Source: an uncultured Nitrospira sp.
Lineage (GTDB): Bacteria; Nitrospirota; Nitrospiria; Nitrospirales; Nitrospiraceae
Length of the DNA stretch: 34,710 nt
NCBI GenBank assembly: GCA_902500785.1
Contig: CABVRW010000032.1
Span: 4,450-39,159 of the forward strand
Direction: 5' to 3'
Shown here: positions 16,242-24,427 of the stretch, piece by piece
How the letters are laid out: the number at the start of each line of letters is the position of its first letter
Numbering within the stretch: position 1 is the first letter of the stretch
Notes under the pieces: model-generated
Databases searched by the model: none
What the model was told of the DNA's origin: nothing
Seen by the model: the letters and a program-made list of their open reading frames with translations, nothing else
Made by a program: the position numbers and the translations under genes

Positions 16242-17723
16242 CTACTTTTCAGGCCTCAGCTGCGGGAAGAGGACGACATCCCGAATGGAGGCCTGATTGG
16301 TGAAGAGCATGACCAGGCGATCGATGCCGATCCCTTCCCCTGCGGTCGGCGGCATGCCGTACTCGAGCGCGCGCAAGAAGTCTTCATCCACCCGATGGGC
16401 TTCTTCGTCGCCGGCCGCATGTTGCGCAGCCTGCGCTTCGAATCGCTCACGTTGATCGAGGGGATCGTTCAACTCGGAGAAGGCGTTGGCGATTTCCCGG
16501 CCGGCGATGTAGAGCTCGAACCGGTCGGTGAGGGAGGGATCGGAATCCTTCCGGCGCGCGAGCGGGGAAATCTCGATCGGGTAGTCGGTGATGAAGGTCG
16601 GCTGCTGGAGGCGCGGTTCGACGGTCTCTTCGAAGATCTCGTTCAGGATATTCACGAGCGATTCCTTGGGGGAGACGTCGACACCGAGGCGCTGGGCTGC
16701 GGCGAGCGCCTCGTCCCGATTGGTGAGCACGCTTGGCGGCAGGCTATTCACTTCCAGAATGGCCTGGTGGTACGACCACCTTCGCCACGGCGATTTCAGA
16801 TTGATCTGCGTGCCCTGATAGTCGATCGTCGTGGTGCCGAGAGTGTCCTGCGCCAGTCGGCCGAACAGTTCTTCCGTCAGCACAATCAAGTCGTGGTAGT
16901 CGGCATAGGAGACGTAGAACTCCAGCATGGTGAACTCGGGATTGTGAATCGTCGAGATGCCTTCGTTCCTGAAGTTACGGTTGATCTCAAACACGCGCGG
17001 AAAGCCACCGACGATCAGCCGTTTGAGGTAGAGTTCCGGCGCGATGCGGAGATAGAGCTCGGCTCCCAGGGCGTTGTGGTGAGTGACGAAGGGCTTCGCC
17101 GCGGCGCCTCCGGGAATCGGATGCATCATCGGCGTTTCCACTTCGAGGAAGCCGCGTTCGATCAGAAACGCGCGAATCCCGGACACAATGCGGCTGCGTA
17201 GCGCAAAGATCTGGTGCACCTGGGGATTGGCGATGAGATCGACGTATCGCTGTCGGTAGCGGGTCTCGACATCGGTGAGCCCATGCCACTTTTCCGGCAG
17301 CGGGCGGAGCGCTTTGCTGAGGAAGGTGAGCGTTTTCACTTCAACCGTGAACTCGTTGGTTTTGGTGCGGAACAGGATGCCCGTCACACCGATCCAGTCT
17401 CCGAGATCCAGCCCCTCGGAAATCTGGTGGGCGTGGTCGCCCAGCGTATCTTTTTTCAAATAGACCTGCAGGCGGTCCGATCCGTCTTGCAGGACCGCGA
17501 AGGCGGCTTTGCCGAACCGGCGTAATCCGACGATGCGGCCGGCGATGGTGCACTCGATCCGTTCCTGTTCGAGCACCTCTTTGGTTTTTTCACCATGGAG
17601 GCGTGTGAGCTGTCCGGCTCGGTCCTTGACCTCGAAGCGCGTTCCGTAAGGCGCCACTCCCATCTGCCGCAGCTGGTCGAGTTTCTTGATACGTTGTTGG
17701 CGTTGGTCGTTTATTTCATCCAT
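16242..17723 (-). CDS. lysS: Lysyl-tRNA synthetase, class II
   Basis: This 493-residue class II enzyme charges tRNA-Lys. It has an N-terminal OB-fold anticodon-binding domain (about residues 55-155, AGRIVGLRRFGKAAFAVLQDG) and a class II catalytic core. Motif 1 is near VSGIRAFLIERGFLEVETPMM, motif 2 is FEINRNFRNEGISTIHNPEFTMLE, and motif 3 is GIGIDRLVMLFTNQASIRDV. The segment AGREIANAFSELNDPLDQRERF is highly conserved in LysS. Length is normal. It lies 50 bases after prfB and 2 bases before the Lol permease, in the same direction. Confidence 0.97.
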   Translation of the reverse strand: MDEINDQRQQRIKKLDQLRQMGVAPYGTRFEVKDRAGQLTRLHGEKTKEVLEQERIECTIAGRIVGLRRFGKAAFAVLQDGSDRLQVYLKKDTLGDHAHQISEGLDLGDWIGVTGILFRTKTNEFTVEVKTLTFLSKALRPLPEKWHGLTDVETRYRQRYVDLIANPQVHQIFALRSRIVSGIRAFLIERGFLEVETPMMHPIPGGAAAKPFVTHHNALGAELYLRIAPELYLKRLIVGGFPRVFEINRNFRNEGISTIHNPEFTMLEFYVSYADYHDLIVLTEELFGRLAQDTLGTTTIDYQGTQINLKSPWRRWSYHQAILEVNSLPPSVLTNRDEALAAAQRLGVDVSPKESLVNILNEIFEETVEPRLQQPTFITDYPIEISPLARRKDSDPSLTDRFELYIAGREIANAFSELNDPLDQRERFEAQAAQHAAGDEEAHRVDEDFLRALEYGMPPTAGEGIGIDRLVMLFTNQASIRDVVLFPQLRPEK

Positions 17724-17773
17724 GTGTCAGGGTCTCTCGTCGTGCGTCTCTCGTTGGTGAACGCCGCGTCACA

Positions 17774-18917
17774 CTATAGATCGTCATCCTTCATCGCCAC
17801 CGGATCGAGGGTCTTTCCGCCGGTCAGTTTTCGCTGGAGATAGGCTTCGATGAAACCGTCCAGCTCACCATCCATCACGGCGGAAACCTGGCCGACTTCG
17901 TATCCTGTCCGGTGGTCCTTCACCATCTGATAGGGCTGAAAGACATAGGACCGGATCTGACTGCCCCAGGCAATGTCTTTCTTTTCTCCCACGATGGCGT
18001 TGAACTCAGCTTCTTTCTTGCGCTGTTCGACTTCAAAGAGGCGGGCTTTCAAAATTTTCATGGCGCCGTTGCGATTTTGCAGTTGCGACCGTTCATTTTG
18101 ACATTGCACCACGATATTGGTGGGAATGTGAGTGATACGAATGGCGGTCTCAACCTTATTCACGTTCTGACCCCCGGCGCCACCGGCTCGAAACGTGTCG
18201 ATTCGGAGGTCTTTGTCGTCGATCACCACTTGGACATCGTCGTCGAGCTCCGGATAGACAAAGACCGACGCGAAGGAGGTATGCCGTCGTTTGTTGGCGT
18301 CGAACGGAGAGATCCGCACGAGGCGATGCACGCCGGCTTCGGCTTTGAGGTAGCCATAGGCGTACGGTCCGGTCACGGACAGCGTCGCGCTCTTGATGCC
18401 GGCTTCGTCTCCCGCGAGCAGATCCAATGTGTCCACCTTAAATCCCTTCTGTTCGGCCCACCGCACATACATTCGCAGCAGCATTTGCGCCCAATCTTGC
18501 GACTCGGTGCCCCCGGCTCCGGGATGGATCGCGAAGATCGCATTGCTCGAGTCCAACTCGCCGGACAGCAGCAATTCGATACGGAATTGGGCGACGGCTT
18601 TCTCGAATGGTTCAAGTTCAGCGGTGAGCTCGCGCTCCAGCCCTGCATCTCCGGACTCCTGTGCCAACTCCAGGAGTGCCTCGAGGTCGTTCTGTCTGCG
18701 TTCGGTTTCCCGCCAGCGGGACAGCTCGCGATCAAGAGCCGCCTTGCGTCGGTTCACCTTCGTGGCCGCCTGCGTATCTTTCCAGAAATCCGGCTGGGAG
18801 GTTTTGACTTCGATGTCGTTGAGCTCAGCGGTCATCCGAGCCAGGTCAAAGATGCCCCCGTAGCTGAGTCAACTGGTCGCCGAGGGTACGCACACGGGTC
18901 CGGACATCATCCAACAT
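17774..18917 (-). CDS. prfB: Peptide chain release factor 2, with programmed +1 frameshift
   Basis: RF2 terminates translation at UGA and UAA. The gene starts at ATG 18917 ([23 protein letters not shown], 23 codons), meets an in-frame TGA at 18848-18846, and continues in the +1 frame ([14 protein letters not shown]...) to TAG at 17774, giving about 380 residues. The +1 frame shows SPF (residues about 203-205), the UGA-reading motif of RF2, and GGQ (about 248-250), the peptidyl-tRNA hydrolysis motif, close to the positions in E. coli RF2. GAGAGAAAGGA precedes the ATG. The gene follows lnt by 18 bases. An annotation starting at ATG 18835 would miss the first 27 residues. Synthesis is probably autoregulated: low RF2 gives more frameshifting. 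Confidence 0.95.
18845..18860 (-). promoter_or_regulatory. prfB +1 programmed ribosomal frameshift site
   Basis: On the minus strand the sequence is CGG GGG CAT CTT TGA C. CTT-TGA-C is the conserved RF2 shift site, with a purine-rich Shine-Dalgarno-like CGGGGG three bases before the CTT. Slippage of tRNA-Leu from CTT to TTT followed by GAC restores the RF2 frame. Confidence 0.93.
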
Positions 18918-18935
18918 GGCACGGTCCTTTCTCTC

Positions 18936-20570
18936 TCAGGCTGGTCGCCCGGCTGGTTCGCCACCGGCGGGTTCTGTGTCGTGTGAGAAATAGCCGGTCA
19001 GGCACAAAAGCGCGATGAGTATAGCACAGGCATAGGCAAAGACATCACCGTACTTCGAGTAAAAGGTTCGTTGATGACCGACGGCAATCGATCCCCTCAG
19101 CGCTTCTTGCGTGAAGATGGCTGACTGTTGCAAGACACGCCCGTATGGGTCGATGAATCCGGAGATGCCAGTATTGGCCGCCCGTGCGAAGGCGACGTGA
19201 TTTTCCACCGCACGAAAGACCACCATTCCAAAATGCTGATAGGGGGCCGACGATGGACCGAACCAGGCGTCATTCGTGACCGTGACCATGAAGTCCGCTC
19301 CATTGGCCGCAAACTGCCGCACCAGATTGGGAAAGATCACTTCGTAACAAATGACCACGCCGAATTTCACATGAAAGTCAGGAATGGTGGCTGCGGCGGC
19401 CATTGGAGGGTTTTTCTCCTGCGGCTTGAACATCAACAACGTCGATCCCGGACCGGCCTCGAAGTCCCCGATCCCTTCTACGAGTTTGTCGAGAAAGAAG
19501 AGCAACGAGTTGTGAAACGGAATGTACTCGCCGAACGGAACCAGATGTTGTTTATCGTAGCGACCGAGAATCTGACCGTCCGTCGCGAGCAGGTATGCGC
19601 TATTGAGTAAAAAGGGCCGTCCGTCCTGGTGGCGCCGCAACGCCGGACTGCCGAACAGTAGCGGGGCATCGGCGCGGCGAGCCATGTCGCCGAGCAGGGT
19701 GCGGTAGTGCGGTTCCATTTCAAACACGAAGGGCGTGGCGGCTTCCGGCCAAACGATCAGATCCAGGTTCTCGCCCAATTCTGTGGTGAGACGGTCATAG
19801 CGCGCCATGGTTTCTTGGCGAAACGCCACATCCCATTTCTGCGCCTGTTCGACGTTCGGTTGCACGATTCCTACGGACAGGGTGCGGGTGGTCGCATGTT
19901 GGGCGGCAGACAAGAGGGTGGTGCCATAAAACAAGGCCACACCGAATCCGGCTGCGGCGGCGACTGAAGAGGGCCAGGGAAACGAACGAATCTGAAATCC
20001 GCGATAGGCTTTGAGGCTCCAGATAATCGTTTCTGCCAGCGCGGCATTGACCAGCACCAGCAGGAATGAGACCCCATAGACCCCGAAATGGTCCGCCAGC
20101 TGGATGATCGGGAGCCATTGATATTGGGAATAGCCGAACAGTGCCCAGGGCAAGCCGGAGAGGAAGTAGGTACGGATCAACTCCAATGTCACCCAAAGAA
20201 ACGGCGCCGGCAAGAAGCCCAGAGTCGGAAACGCCGTCCTGATCCATGACAGTCCGCCCGCATAGATGGCCATATAGAGGCCGAGGTAGACGGTGAGCAA
20301 CAACATCACCAGGGTGGCAATCGGGAACGGCACCTTGCCGTAGACATTCATGGCGGTGATGACCCAGAACATGGCGCCCGTGAAGGCCAGGGTGCCGGAG
20401 AGCCATCCGATACGGAAGGCGCGGCCCGGGGGCAGGTACTCAACTGCGATATGCAGAGGCACCAGCGCGAACCAGGCCAACAGGCCAAGGTCGAAGGCTG
20501 GGAAGGAGAGGGGATAGAGGAGACCGCTCGCGCAGGCAAGCAGGATGAGGCGTGCGCGGGAGATGGTCAT
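18936..20570 (-). CDS. lnt: Apolipoprotein N-acyltransferase
   Basis: This 544-residue inner-membrane enzyme adds the third acyl chain to lipoproteins. The N-terminal half (about residues 5-225) has several hydrophobic TM segments. The C-terminal half is a nitrilase-like periplasmic domain followed by a last TM helix (VFAYACAILIALLCLTGYF). The catalytic triad is visible: Glu276 in IVWPEAATP, Lys340 in YDKQHLVPFGEYIPF and Cys408 in VVICYEVIFP. I chose ATG 20570; the frame is open to a TTG at 20606. It is the first gene of lnt-prfB-lysS-lolC-lolD, so lipoprotein maturation and export genes are grouped around two translation genes. Confidence 0.95.
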   Translation of the reverse strand: MTISRARLILLACASGLLYPLSFPAFDLGLLAWFALVPLHIAVEYLPPGRAFRIGWLSGTLAFTGAMFWVITAMNVYGKVPFPIATLVMLLLTVYLGLYMAIYAGGLSWIRTAFPTLGFLPAPFLWVTLELIRTYFLSGLPWALFGYSQYQWLPIIQLADHFGVYGVSFLLVLVNAALAETIIWSLKAYRGFQIRSFPWPSSVAAAAGFGVALFYGTTLLSAAQHATTRTLSVGIVQPNVEQAQKWDVAFRQETMARYDRLTTELGENLDLIVWPEAATPFVFEMEPHYRTLLGDMARRADAPLLFGSPALRRHQDGRPFLLNSAYLLATDGQILGRYDKQHLVPFGEYIPFHNSLLFFLDKLVEGIGDFEAGPGSTLLMFKPQEKNPPMAAAATIPDFHVKFGVVICYEVIFPNLVRQFAANGADFMVTVTNDAWFGPSSAPYQHFGMVVFRAVENHVAFARAANTGISGFIDPYGRVLQQSAIFTQEALRGSIAVGHQRTFYSKYGDVFAYACAILIALLCLTGYFSHDTEPAGGEPAGRPA

Positions 20571-21570
20571 TGTCCGTAACTTAACGAAAGCCCTGAAGAG
20601 ATTCAACCGTGCTCTTTTGAGGTGAGACGCATGCGACCCTGATCGGAGGGGTAATCGCGCAATGGGCTATCGACTTGGTCGTCCACTGAAGGGAGCATAT
20701 CCGCTCAGCCCACCGGACGATGCGGGAGCTTGCGAGCACGGCGTCGCCATGCCACGAGGGTGGAGCGGCAGCAGCGGTGCAGGTGTCAAGAGATTCGGTG
20801 GTGTCGGAGTTCCAAACGGTGTGATTGAGTCGGACAGGTGCCATGAGGTGAACTGAATGGCGGAGGAGAAATATCGGATTTGCGATGGGTGCCGCCTCTA
20901 TTTCCGCGCGCGTCGGACTAGATGGCATTGGGGTCATTCAGCGGAAGGAGTATGTCGCTAGCGTCGTCGCGTGGTTGAATAGTCGATGGCTGGGAGTCGG
21001 CCTTGGAGGTTGGGCCGATAAGCGTCCAGACGGCAAGGAACATTAGCATGACGCTGTGGCGCGTGGAGCACCTCCCGGTTGAGCATGACTTGGGACCCCA
21101 GGCGATATCGTACTGCAGGTCGTGCCTGTTTAGGTGTGTCATCGTCGTATGTCCTGGTGCGAGATGGCCCATGCCCTGCAGCGCGCGTCCGTTCTGAGTT
21201 CTTGCCGTATTGACTGCTTTGTAGGCGAAGCATAGACTAATCCATCAAGCAATTGAGTACCGCCCTTTCTGTAGGTGGTCGCATGGTCCTCCGTGGCGAA
21301 TATGACCGCCGCTGTGACCAAGCCAGTCTTGTCCTCTCGCTTCCGCTCGGTACTCTCTATCATCGACATGCCGCGTCAAGTTCCTGCACTCGGCCGTGGC
21401 CCCCTGCAAGGTCGAGAATACGGATCCGTCCTACAGGTATTCCGTCCCGAGAGAGGAGGCTTGCCCCATGCACAGACGACTGCGATTTCGTGCGGATCAA
21501 ATTCCAGCGCGCCGGCATCCTGCCTGTTTGCCGCGCGCCGAGTTATCCGAGGCAGGACTAGGAGGGCCTC
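20571..21570. other. Gene-poor kilobase between lnt and the plus-strand gene at 21571
   Basis: This stretch has only short overlapping frames on both strands, none with a recognisable domain. The best candidate is a 74-residue minus-strand protein with a hydrophobic segment (20918-21142), listed separately. A 34-codon plus-strand frame at 20857-20961 has a CxxC pair (ICDGC) and an AGGTG upstream, but overlaps the 3' end of that candidate. A 76-codon minus-strand frame (21139-21369) ends in ATGA with it. No tRNA, rRNA or transposase signature was seen. Confidence 0.6.
20918..21142 (-). CDS. Possible small secreted or membrane protein
   Basis: A 74-residue frame starts MTHLNRHDLQYDIAWGPKSC. 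It has a hydrophobic stretch SVMLMFLAVWTLIG at about residues 38-51, followed by a polar, acidic tail of about 23 residues (DDASDILLPLNDPNAI). The pattern is a signal peptide or single TM helix after an unusually long N-terminal region. AGGA lies about 11 bases before the ATG. An in-frame ATG at 21172 is an alternative. The product is unknown. The gap around it is otherwise empty, which supports a real gene somewhat, but a chance frame cannot be excluded. Confidence 0.35.
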   Translation of the reverse strand: MTHLNRHDLQYDIAWGPKSCSTGRCSTRHSVMLMFLAVWTLIGPTSKADSQPSTIQPRDDASDILLPLNDPNAI

Positions 21571-22518
21571 ATGGGAAGAAAATATGACCTCGTTGATGTC
21601 ATGGCCGCCATCGGATTGGTTGCCACCTTGTTCGGAGGGTACTTATTGGTCACGGCGGCGGACGGGTTCTGGCAAGCCCCAATTACTCCCGTTCTGAAGA
21701 CAGTTGCGATCAGCAGCGATCCGGCCGCCGGAATGCAGTACCTCCAACCGGTCTTGGGCCAAGCCATCGTTCAGGATGTGTTGCTGGATCGGGAGGCTGG
21801 CGTGGCCTTGTCAGCCGCTGTGATGGAGTTGAACCGAGCGGTGAGGGAGTCGCAACTGATGTCGACCACACTGCTGAGTCCGCTGGTCTTGGCGGAGTTG
21901 CGTGCGTTCGGACAGGAAATCGATCACCGAGCGCGTGTGCAGTATGTCATGGGCAAGGCGGTCGTCAATCAGACTCGGCGCGGAATCACAAGTGGAGTGC
22001 TCTCGGCCGAACAATACGCCGGAGCGTTCAACGCGACTTTGATCCGGAGAGCCGAATTAATCGGACAGCGCATGCATGACCAGTTTGAATCAACCAGACA
22101 AGCGATCCTCGGTCGCTCGATCGTCGAGGCTATTCAGGAAGAAGATCAGATGGCGGCAATGGTGCAGGAGCAAATCGGACGTTCCGTCGTCCAGGTCACG
22201 CAGGCGCAGGACCATTATGGAGAGGCGAAGGCTGCCGGGCAGACTCAATTGGCGAGTGCGATGAGCGCGGCGGTGCGCGCCGATGCGATGGTGGAGCGGC
22301 TGGCGCTGGAAGAGGAGATGCCGGTTGAACGTACGATGGTCGCGCGCCACACGAGTGCGTCCGCGGATATCGCCCGTGGTTCCCTAGTATTGGCCTGTCT
22401 GGGCCTGATTGCGTTGTTCGTCGGCGGGCTCGCCTTCAGCAGCAGAAAAGGCGACGTGGACAGCATTCCGGTCTGGAAGTTGGAAACGCTGTTGCAGTTG
22501 CACCGTTCAGGCAGGTAA
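21571..22518 (+). CDS. Two-TM membrane protein of unknown function
   Basis: This 315-residue protein has an N-terminal TM segment (residues about 9-30, VMAAIGLVATLFGGYLLVTAAD) and a C-terminal one (about 272-292, GSLVLACLGLIALFVGGLAF). Between them lies a long helical domain of about 240 residues, rich in Ala, Gln, Glu and Arg (RRAELIGQRMHDQFESTRQA and similar), presumably periplasmic. The frame of two TM helices around a helical sensor-like domain resembles chemoreceptor ligand domains, but no HAMP or output domain follows. ATG 21571 has a perfect AGGAGG. The next gene, a 40-residue single-TM protein, follows after 55 bases and is probably its partner. I do not recognise the family. Confidence 0.8.
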   Translation: MGRKYDLVDVMAAIGLVATLFGGYLLVTAADGFWQAPITPVLKTVAISSDPAAGMQYLQPVLGQAIVQDVLLDREAGVALSAAVMELNRAVRESQLMSTTLLSPLVLAELRAFGQEIDHRARVQYVMGKAVVNQTRRGITSGVLSAEQYAGAFNATLIRRAELIGQRMHDQFESTRQAILGRSIVEAIQEEDQMAAMVQEQIGRSVVQVTQAQDHYGEAKAAGQTQLASAMSAAVRADAMVERLALEEEMPVERTMVARHTSASADIARGSLVLACLGLIALFVGGLAFSSRKGDVDSIPVWKLETLLQLHRSGR

Positions 22519-22573
22519 TGGAGCGCTCTGGGAATCGGCCGGCCGACTCTCAGGGGGTGAGAGGAGGTCGATC

Positions 22574-22696
22574 ATGTCGTGGGAAAACTGGGCCGTGGCC
22601 ATCGGGCTCGGCGCACTGCTCATGATGTTCTTCGTGCTGATGGAGTTGTTTTTTTCCGGCCCGCGTCATCCATTGGATCATTCACGACGAAAATGA
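22574..22696 (+). CDS. 40-residue single-TM membrane protein
   Basis: The ATG at 22574 is preceded by GAGGAGGTCGATC, a strong Shine-Dalgarno at good spacing. The product starts MSWENWAVAIGLGALLMMFF, continues with a hydrophobic run to about residue 28, and ends in a short basic tail (DHSRRK). It is one membrane helix with little else, like small accessory subunits of membrane complexes. It follows the two-TM protein by 55 bases in the same direction. The function is unknown. Confidence 0.7.
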   Translation: MSWENWAVAIGLGALLMMFFVLMELFFSGPRHPLDHSRRK

Positions 22697-22814
22697 GCGC
22701 GAGACAGATTCCGACTGCGTGAGTGAGAATGGAGTCAGGCCACAACCGGGACGAACAGGGGTTCGGTGATCCGGCAGGCATAGGCGCGAACGGTCCGAGC
22801 GGGTGACGCGCCAC

Positions 22815-23156
22815 TCAGTTTAGGCAGGACCAGAGGCCAGGCAGCATCACCTTGGCCATGGCTTTGAGCTCCGATTCAGATTGCGGGGGAACGTCTGAAA
22901 GGGCGATGCCGAAGTCGTGGCCTTTTGACCACCGTACGGTGCCGCGCCGAACCAGCATGGGGATATCAGGAGTGGGCTGGATGACGATCACCACGAGTTC
23001 CATCCCCACACTGACCTGCTCTTTGCCGCGTATGCGCCCGCCGGAAGGATTGAAGTCTTCGGTCACGCCGATAGTCTGAAATGTGCCGTTTGAATAATAG
23101 ATCGGGTATTGGACGGAAATGCGCCTGGCTCGGCGTTCGCGGTGGGCAGTGTTCAT
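22815..23156 (-). CDS. PilZ-domain protein
   Basis: This 113-residue protein is a single PilZ domain. It begins with an Arg-rich segment (RERRARR, residues 6-12) that supplies the RxxxR motif, followed by EDFNPSGGRIRG, where DFNPSG (residues 34-39) aligns with D-x-S-x-x-G and has Asn in place of the usual Ser. The later strands VGMELVVIVI, RRGTVRWSKG and DFGIALSD complete the barrel. PilZ domains bind c-di-GMP and relay it to motility, secretion or polysaccharide systems. I chose ATG 23156, which overlaps the VanZ-like stop (ATGA); the longer frame upstream is antisense-type noise. The pair is probably co-expressed. Confidence 0.85.
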   Translation of the reverse strand: MNTAHRERRARRISVQYPIYYSNGTFQTIGVTEDFNPSGGRIRGKEQVSVGMELVVIVIQPTPDIPMLVRRGTVRWSKGHDFGIALSDVPPQSESELKAMAKVMLPGLWSCLN

Positions 23157-23593
23157 CTCGATAACATTCCTTTCATGAGATCTCGCTGATTCGTCCTCCG
23201 ACTCAGTAAAATTGGTTGCACCCTGTGGGAGACGCGGTGCTGCCATAGTACCAGCGCCCCGGCCATCATGCCGCCCAACAGATCGTGCAGCACATCGTCC
23301 AGGGAGGCCTCCCGTCCGGGAGCAGCGCCCTGCGCGACCTCCGTCCACAATCCGAATACCACTGTCGATAAGACTCCGACGAAGAGGGCATAGCTGAGCG
23401 GCCAGCCACGTAGGCGAAATCCCGTCATGACCAACCAGGCCAGGACCCCATAGGCAGGCACGTGCGCCCAATCACGCCAGCCACCCGGTACGAGGTCAAT
23501 GAGCGATCCGGTGAAACCGATGCCGGGTGCGGCGACGGCAAGCCCGACCAAGAGCAACATATAGCCGACAATCACGAACACGACGAACAGCAT
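23153..23593 (-). CDS. VanZ-like membrane protein
   Basis: This 146-residue protein has four predicted TM segments. VanZ family landmarks are DWAHVPAYGVLAWLVM (the K/W-x-x-H-x-x-x-Y element) and the segment GLWTEVAQGAAPGREASLDD followed by VLHDLLGG, matching the E-x-x-Q...R-x-x-x-x-D-x-x-x-D/N-x-x-G pattern. The family is named after a teicoplanin-resistance protein, but most members are of unknown function and are common in envelope contexts. AAAGGA lies before ATG 23593. The stop overlaps the PilZ gene start. Confidence 0.85.
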   Translation of the reverse strand: MLFVVFVIVGYMLLLVGLAVAAPGIGFTGSLIDLVPGGWRDWAHVPAYGVLAWLVMTGFRLRGWPLSYALFVGVLSTVVFGLWTEVAQGAAPGREASLDDVLHDLLGGMMAGALVLWQHRVSHRVQPILLSRRTNQRDLMKGMLSR

Positions 23594-23758
23594 GGAGGGA
23601 AATCCTTTCGGCGAACTCGCGTAACCCTGCGCAGAGTACGGCGCAGAGTGCGTGAACCACCATCGGTCCTTCGGCCGAGAGGCTACTGCTTTGGAGGGGC
23701 AACGCGTATGAGGCGCCGGGGAATGTCGATGACGGTGCGGTGCTGCGAATGAGGCAGG

Positions 23759-24271
23759 TCAGGACTTTTTTTCAGGCTTCTGATGGTGCCACTGTCTCGG
23801 CGCGGTTAAGCCGGACTGGTACGCGTGACCGAATCCGAGCACGAGGTGGGCGTCGCTCATCTGCAGCGCCCATAAGGCGAAGTCACCGAAGCCGAACATC
23901 ATCTGTGCTTGGGGAAACTTTTCTAGATAGCGCTGTTTGACCGACTCATACGACTCATGGGTCGGGGGCAGGATCGAGGCGGTCCCCTGCAAATTCATAC
24001 GCTGCAGGGCAGAGGGGTTTTTGCCTGGCCTATCCGACTCGGCGATAAACAGGCTGACCCTGGCATCTTGCAGCAGTTGCTGCGTATGCAATGCCAGCCG
24101 GCTCAGGTGGAGATAGACGCGCGTCCAATCGTCTCCAATGAGGTAGAGGACATGAGAGCCGAACGGATGCCCGTTCCGGAGCGTCAGGAGTACTCCTGTA
24201 CGTGCCTGCTCAACTAAGGCCCACCAAGCTGCCTCAACGTCGTCATTCGACATGGCATCCGGCATCGGCAT
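23759..24271 (-). CDS. Pyridoxamine 5'-phosphate oxidase-like flavin-binding protein
   Basis: This 170-residue protein has the split-barrel FMN-binding fold of the PNPOx/HugZ superfamily. After a helix (DDVEAAWWALVEQARTGVLL) come strands TLRNGHPFGSHVLYLIGDDW, VYLHLSRLALHTQQLLQDARVSLFI and LQRMNLQGTASIL, then the helix YESVKQRYLEKFPQA and FGFGDFALWALQMSDAHLVLGFGHA. The order matches HugZ-like proteins, including the 'S-x-L-A-x-H-T-x-N/Q-L' element. Such proteins act in heme breakdown or flavin/F420 redox reactions; the substrate here is unknown. GGAGG seven bases before ATG 24271 fixes the start; the frame is open to 24388 without support. It is divergent from the lipoprotein cluster. Confidence 0.85.
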   Translation of the reverse strand: MPMPDAMSNDDVEAAWWALVEQARTGVLLTLRNGHPFGSHVLYLIGDDWTRVYLHLSRLALHTQQLLQDARVSLFIAESDRPGKNPSALQRMNLQGTASILPPTHESYESVKQRYLEKFPQAQMMFGFGDFALWALQMSDAHLVLGFGHAYQSGLTAPRQWHHQKPEKKS

Positions 24272-24372
24272 CGAGACACCTCCCGTTGAGAACATTGTAG
24301 CGGTCTCCATGGAATTGTCCAGCACCGGATGGACACTGGTGGAAGCCGAGGTAACACCGGTCAAATCCCCCT

Positions 24373-24401
24373 TTGCCTCGGGAATCATCGCAGGATAAGA
24401 T
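24373..24401 (+). promoter_or_regulatory. Possible promoter of the lipoprotein cluster
   Basis: TTGCCT (24373-24378), a 17-base spacer and TAAGAT (24396-24401) each match four of six consensus bases. The predicted transcription start (about 24408) sits directly before a GC-rich inverted repeat. Confidence 0.35.
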
Positions 24402-24411
24402 GTGCCATCGG

Positions 24412-24427
24412 CCGGGTGTTCACCCGG
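24412..24427 (+). repeat. Inverted repeat at the 5' end of the lipoprotein cluster
   Basis: CCGGGTG (24412-24418) and CACCCGG (24421-24427) form a perfect 7-bp dyad with 2 bases between. It lies 18 bases before the ATG of the first gene and just after a predicted promoter, so it may be an operator or a 5' mRNA hairpin. Confidence 0.45.

Noticed and set aside
15445-16296. 283-codon plus-strand open frame opposite the Lol permease
   Set aside because: It lies opposite a clear LolC/E gene. Its composition (His, Asp, Arg-rich) is typical of antisense frames.
16395-17201. 268-codon plus-strand open frame opposite lysS
   Set aside because: It is antisense to the lysS catalytic core and has no motif or Shine-Dalgarno.
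17912-19018. 368-codon plus-strand open frame opposite prfB
   Set aside because: It is fully antisense to prfB, whose SPF and GGQ motifs are certain. It is a by-product of GC-rich codon use and shows no domain.
20581-20937. 118-codon minus-strand frame upstream of lnt
   Set aside because: It has no recognisable domain and a composition rich in Thr, Ser, Pro and Arg. Its stop lies just upstream of the lnt start, but no Shine-Dalgarno or conservation supports it.
21253-21561. 102-codon plus-strand frame before 21571
   Set aside because: It is Arg/Pro/Ser-rich without structure and overlaps other weak frames; it was not called as a gene.
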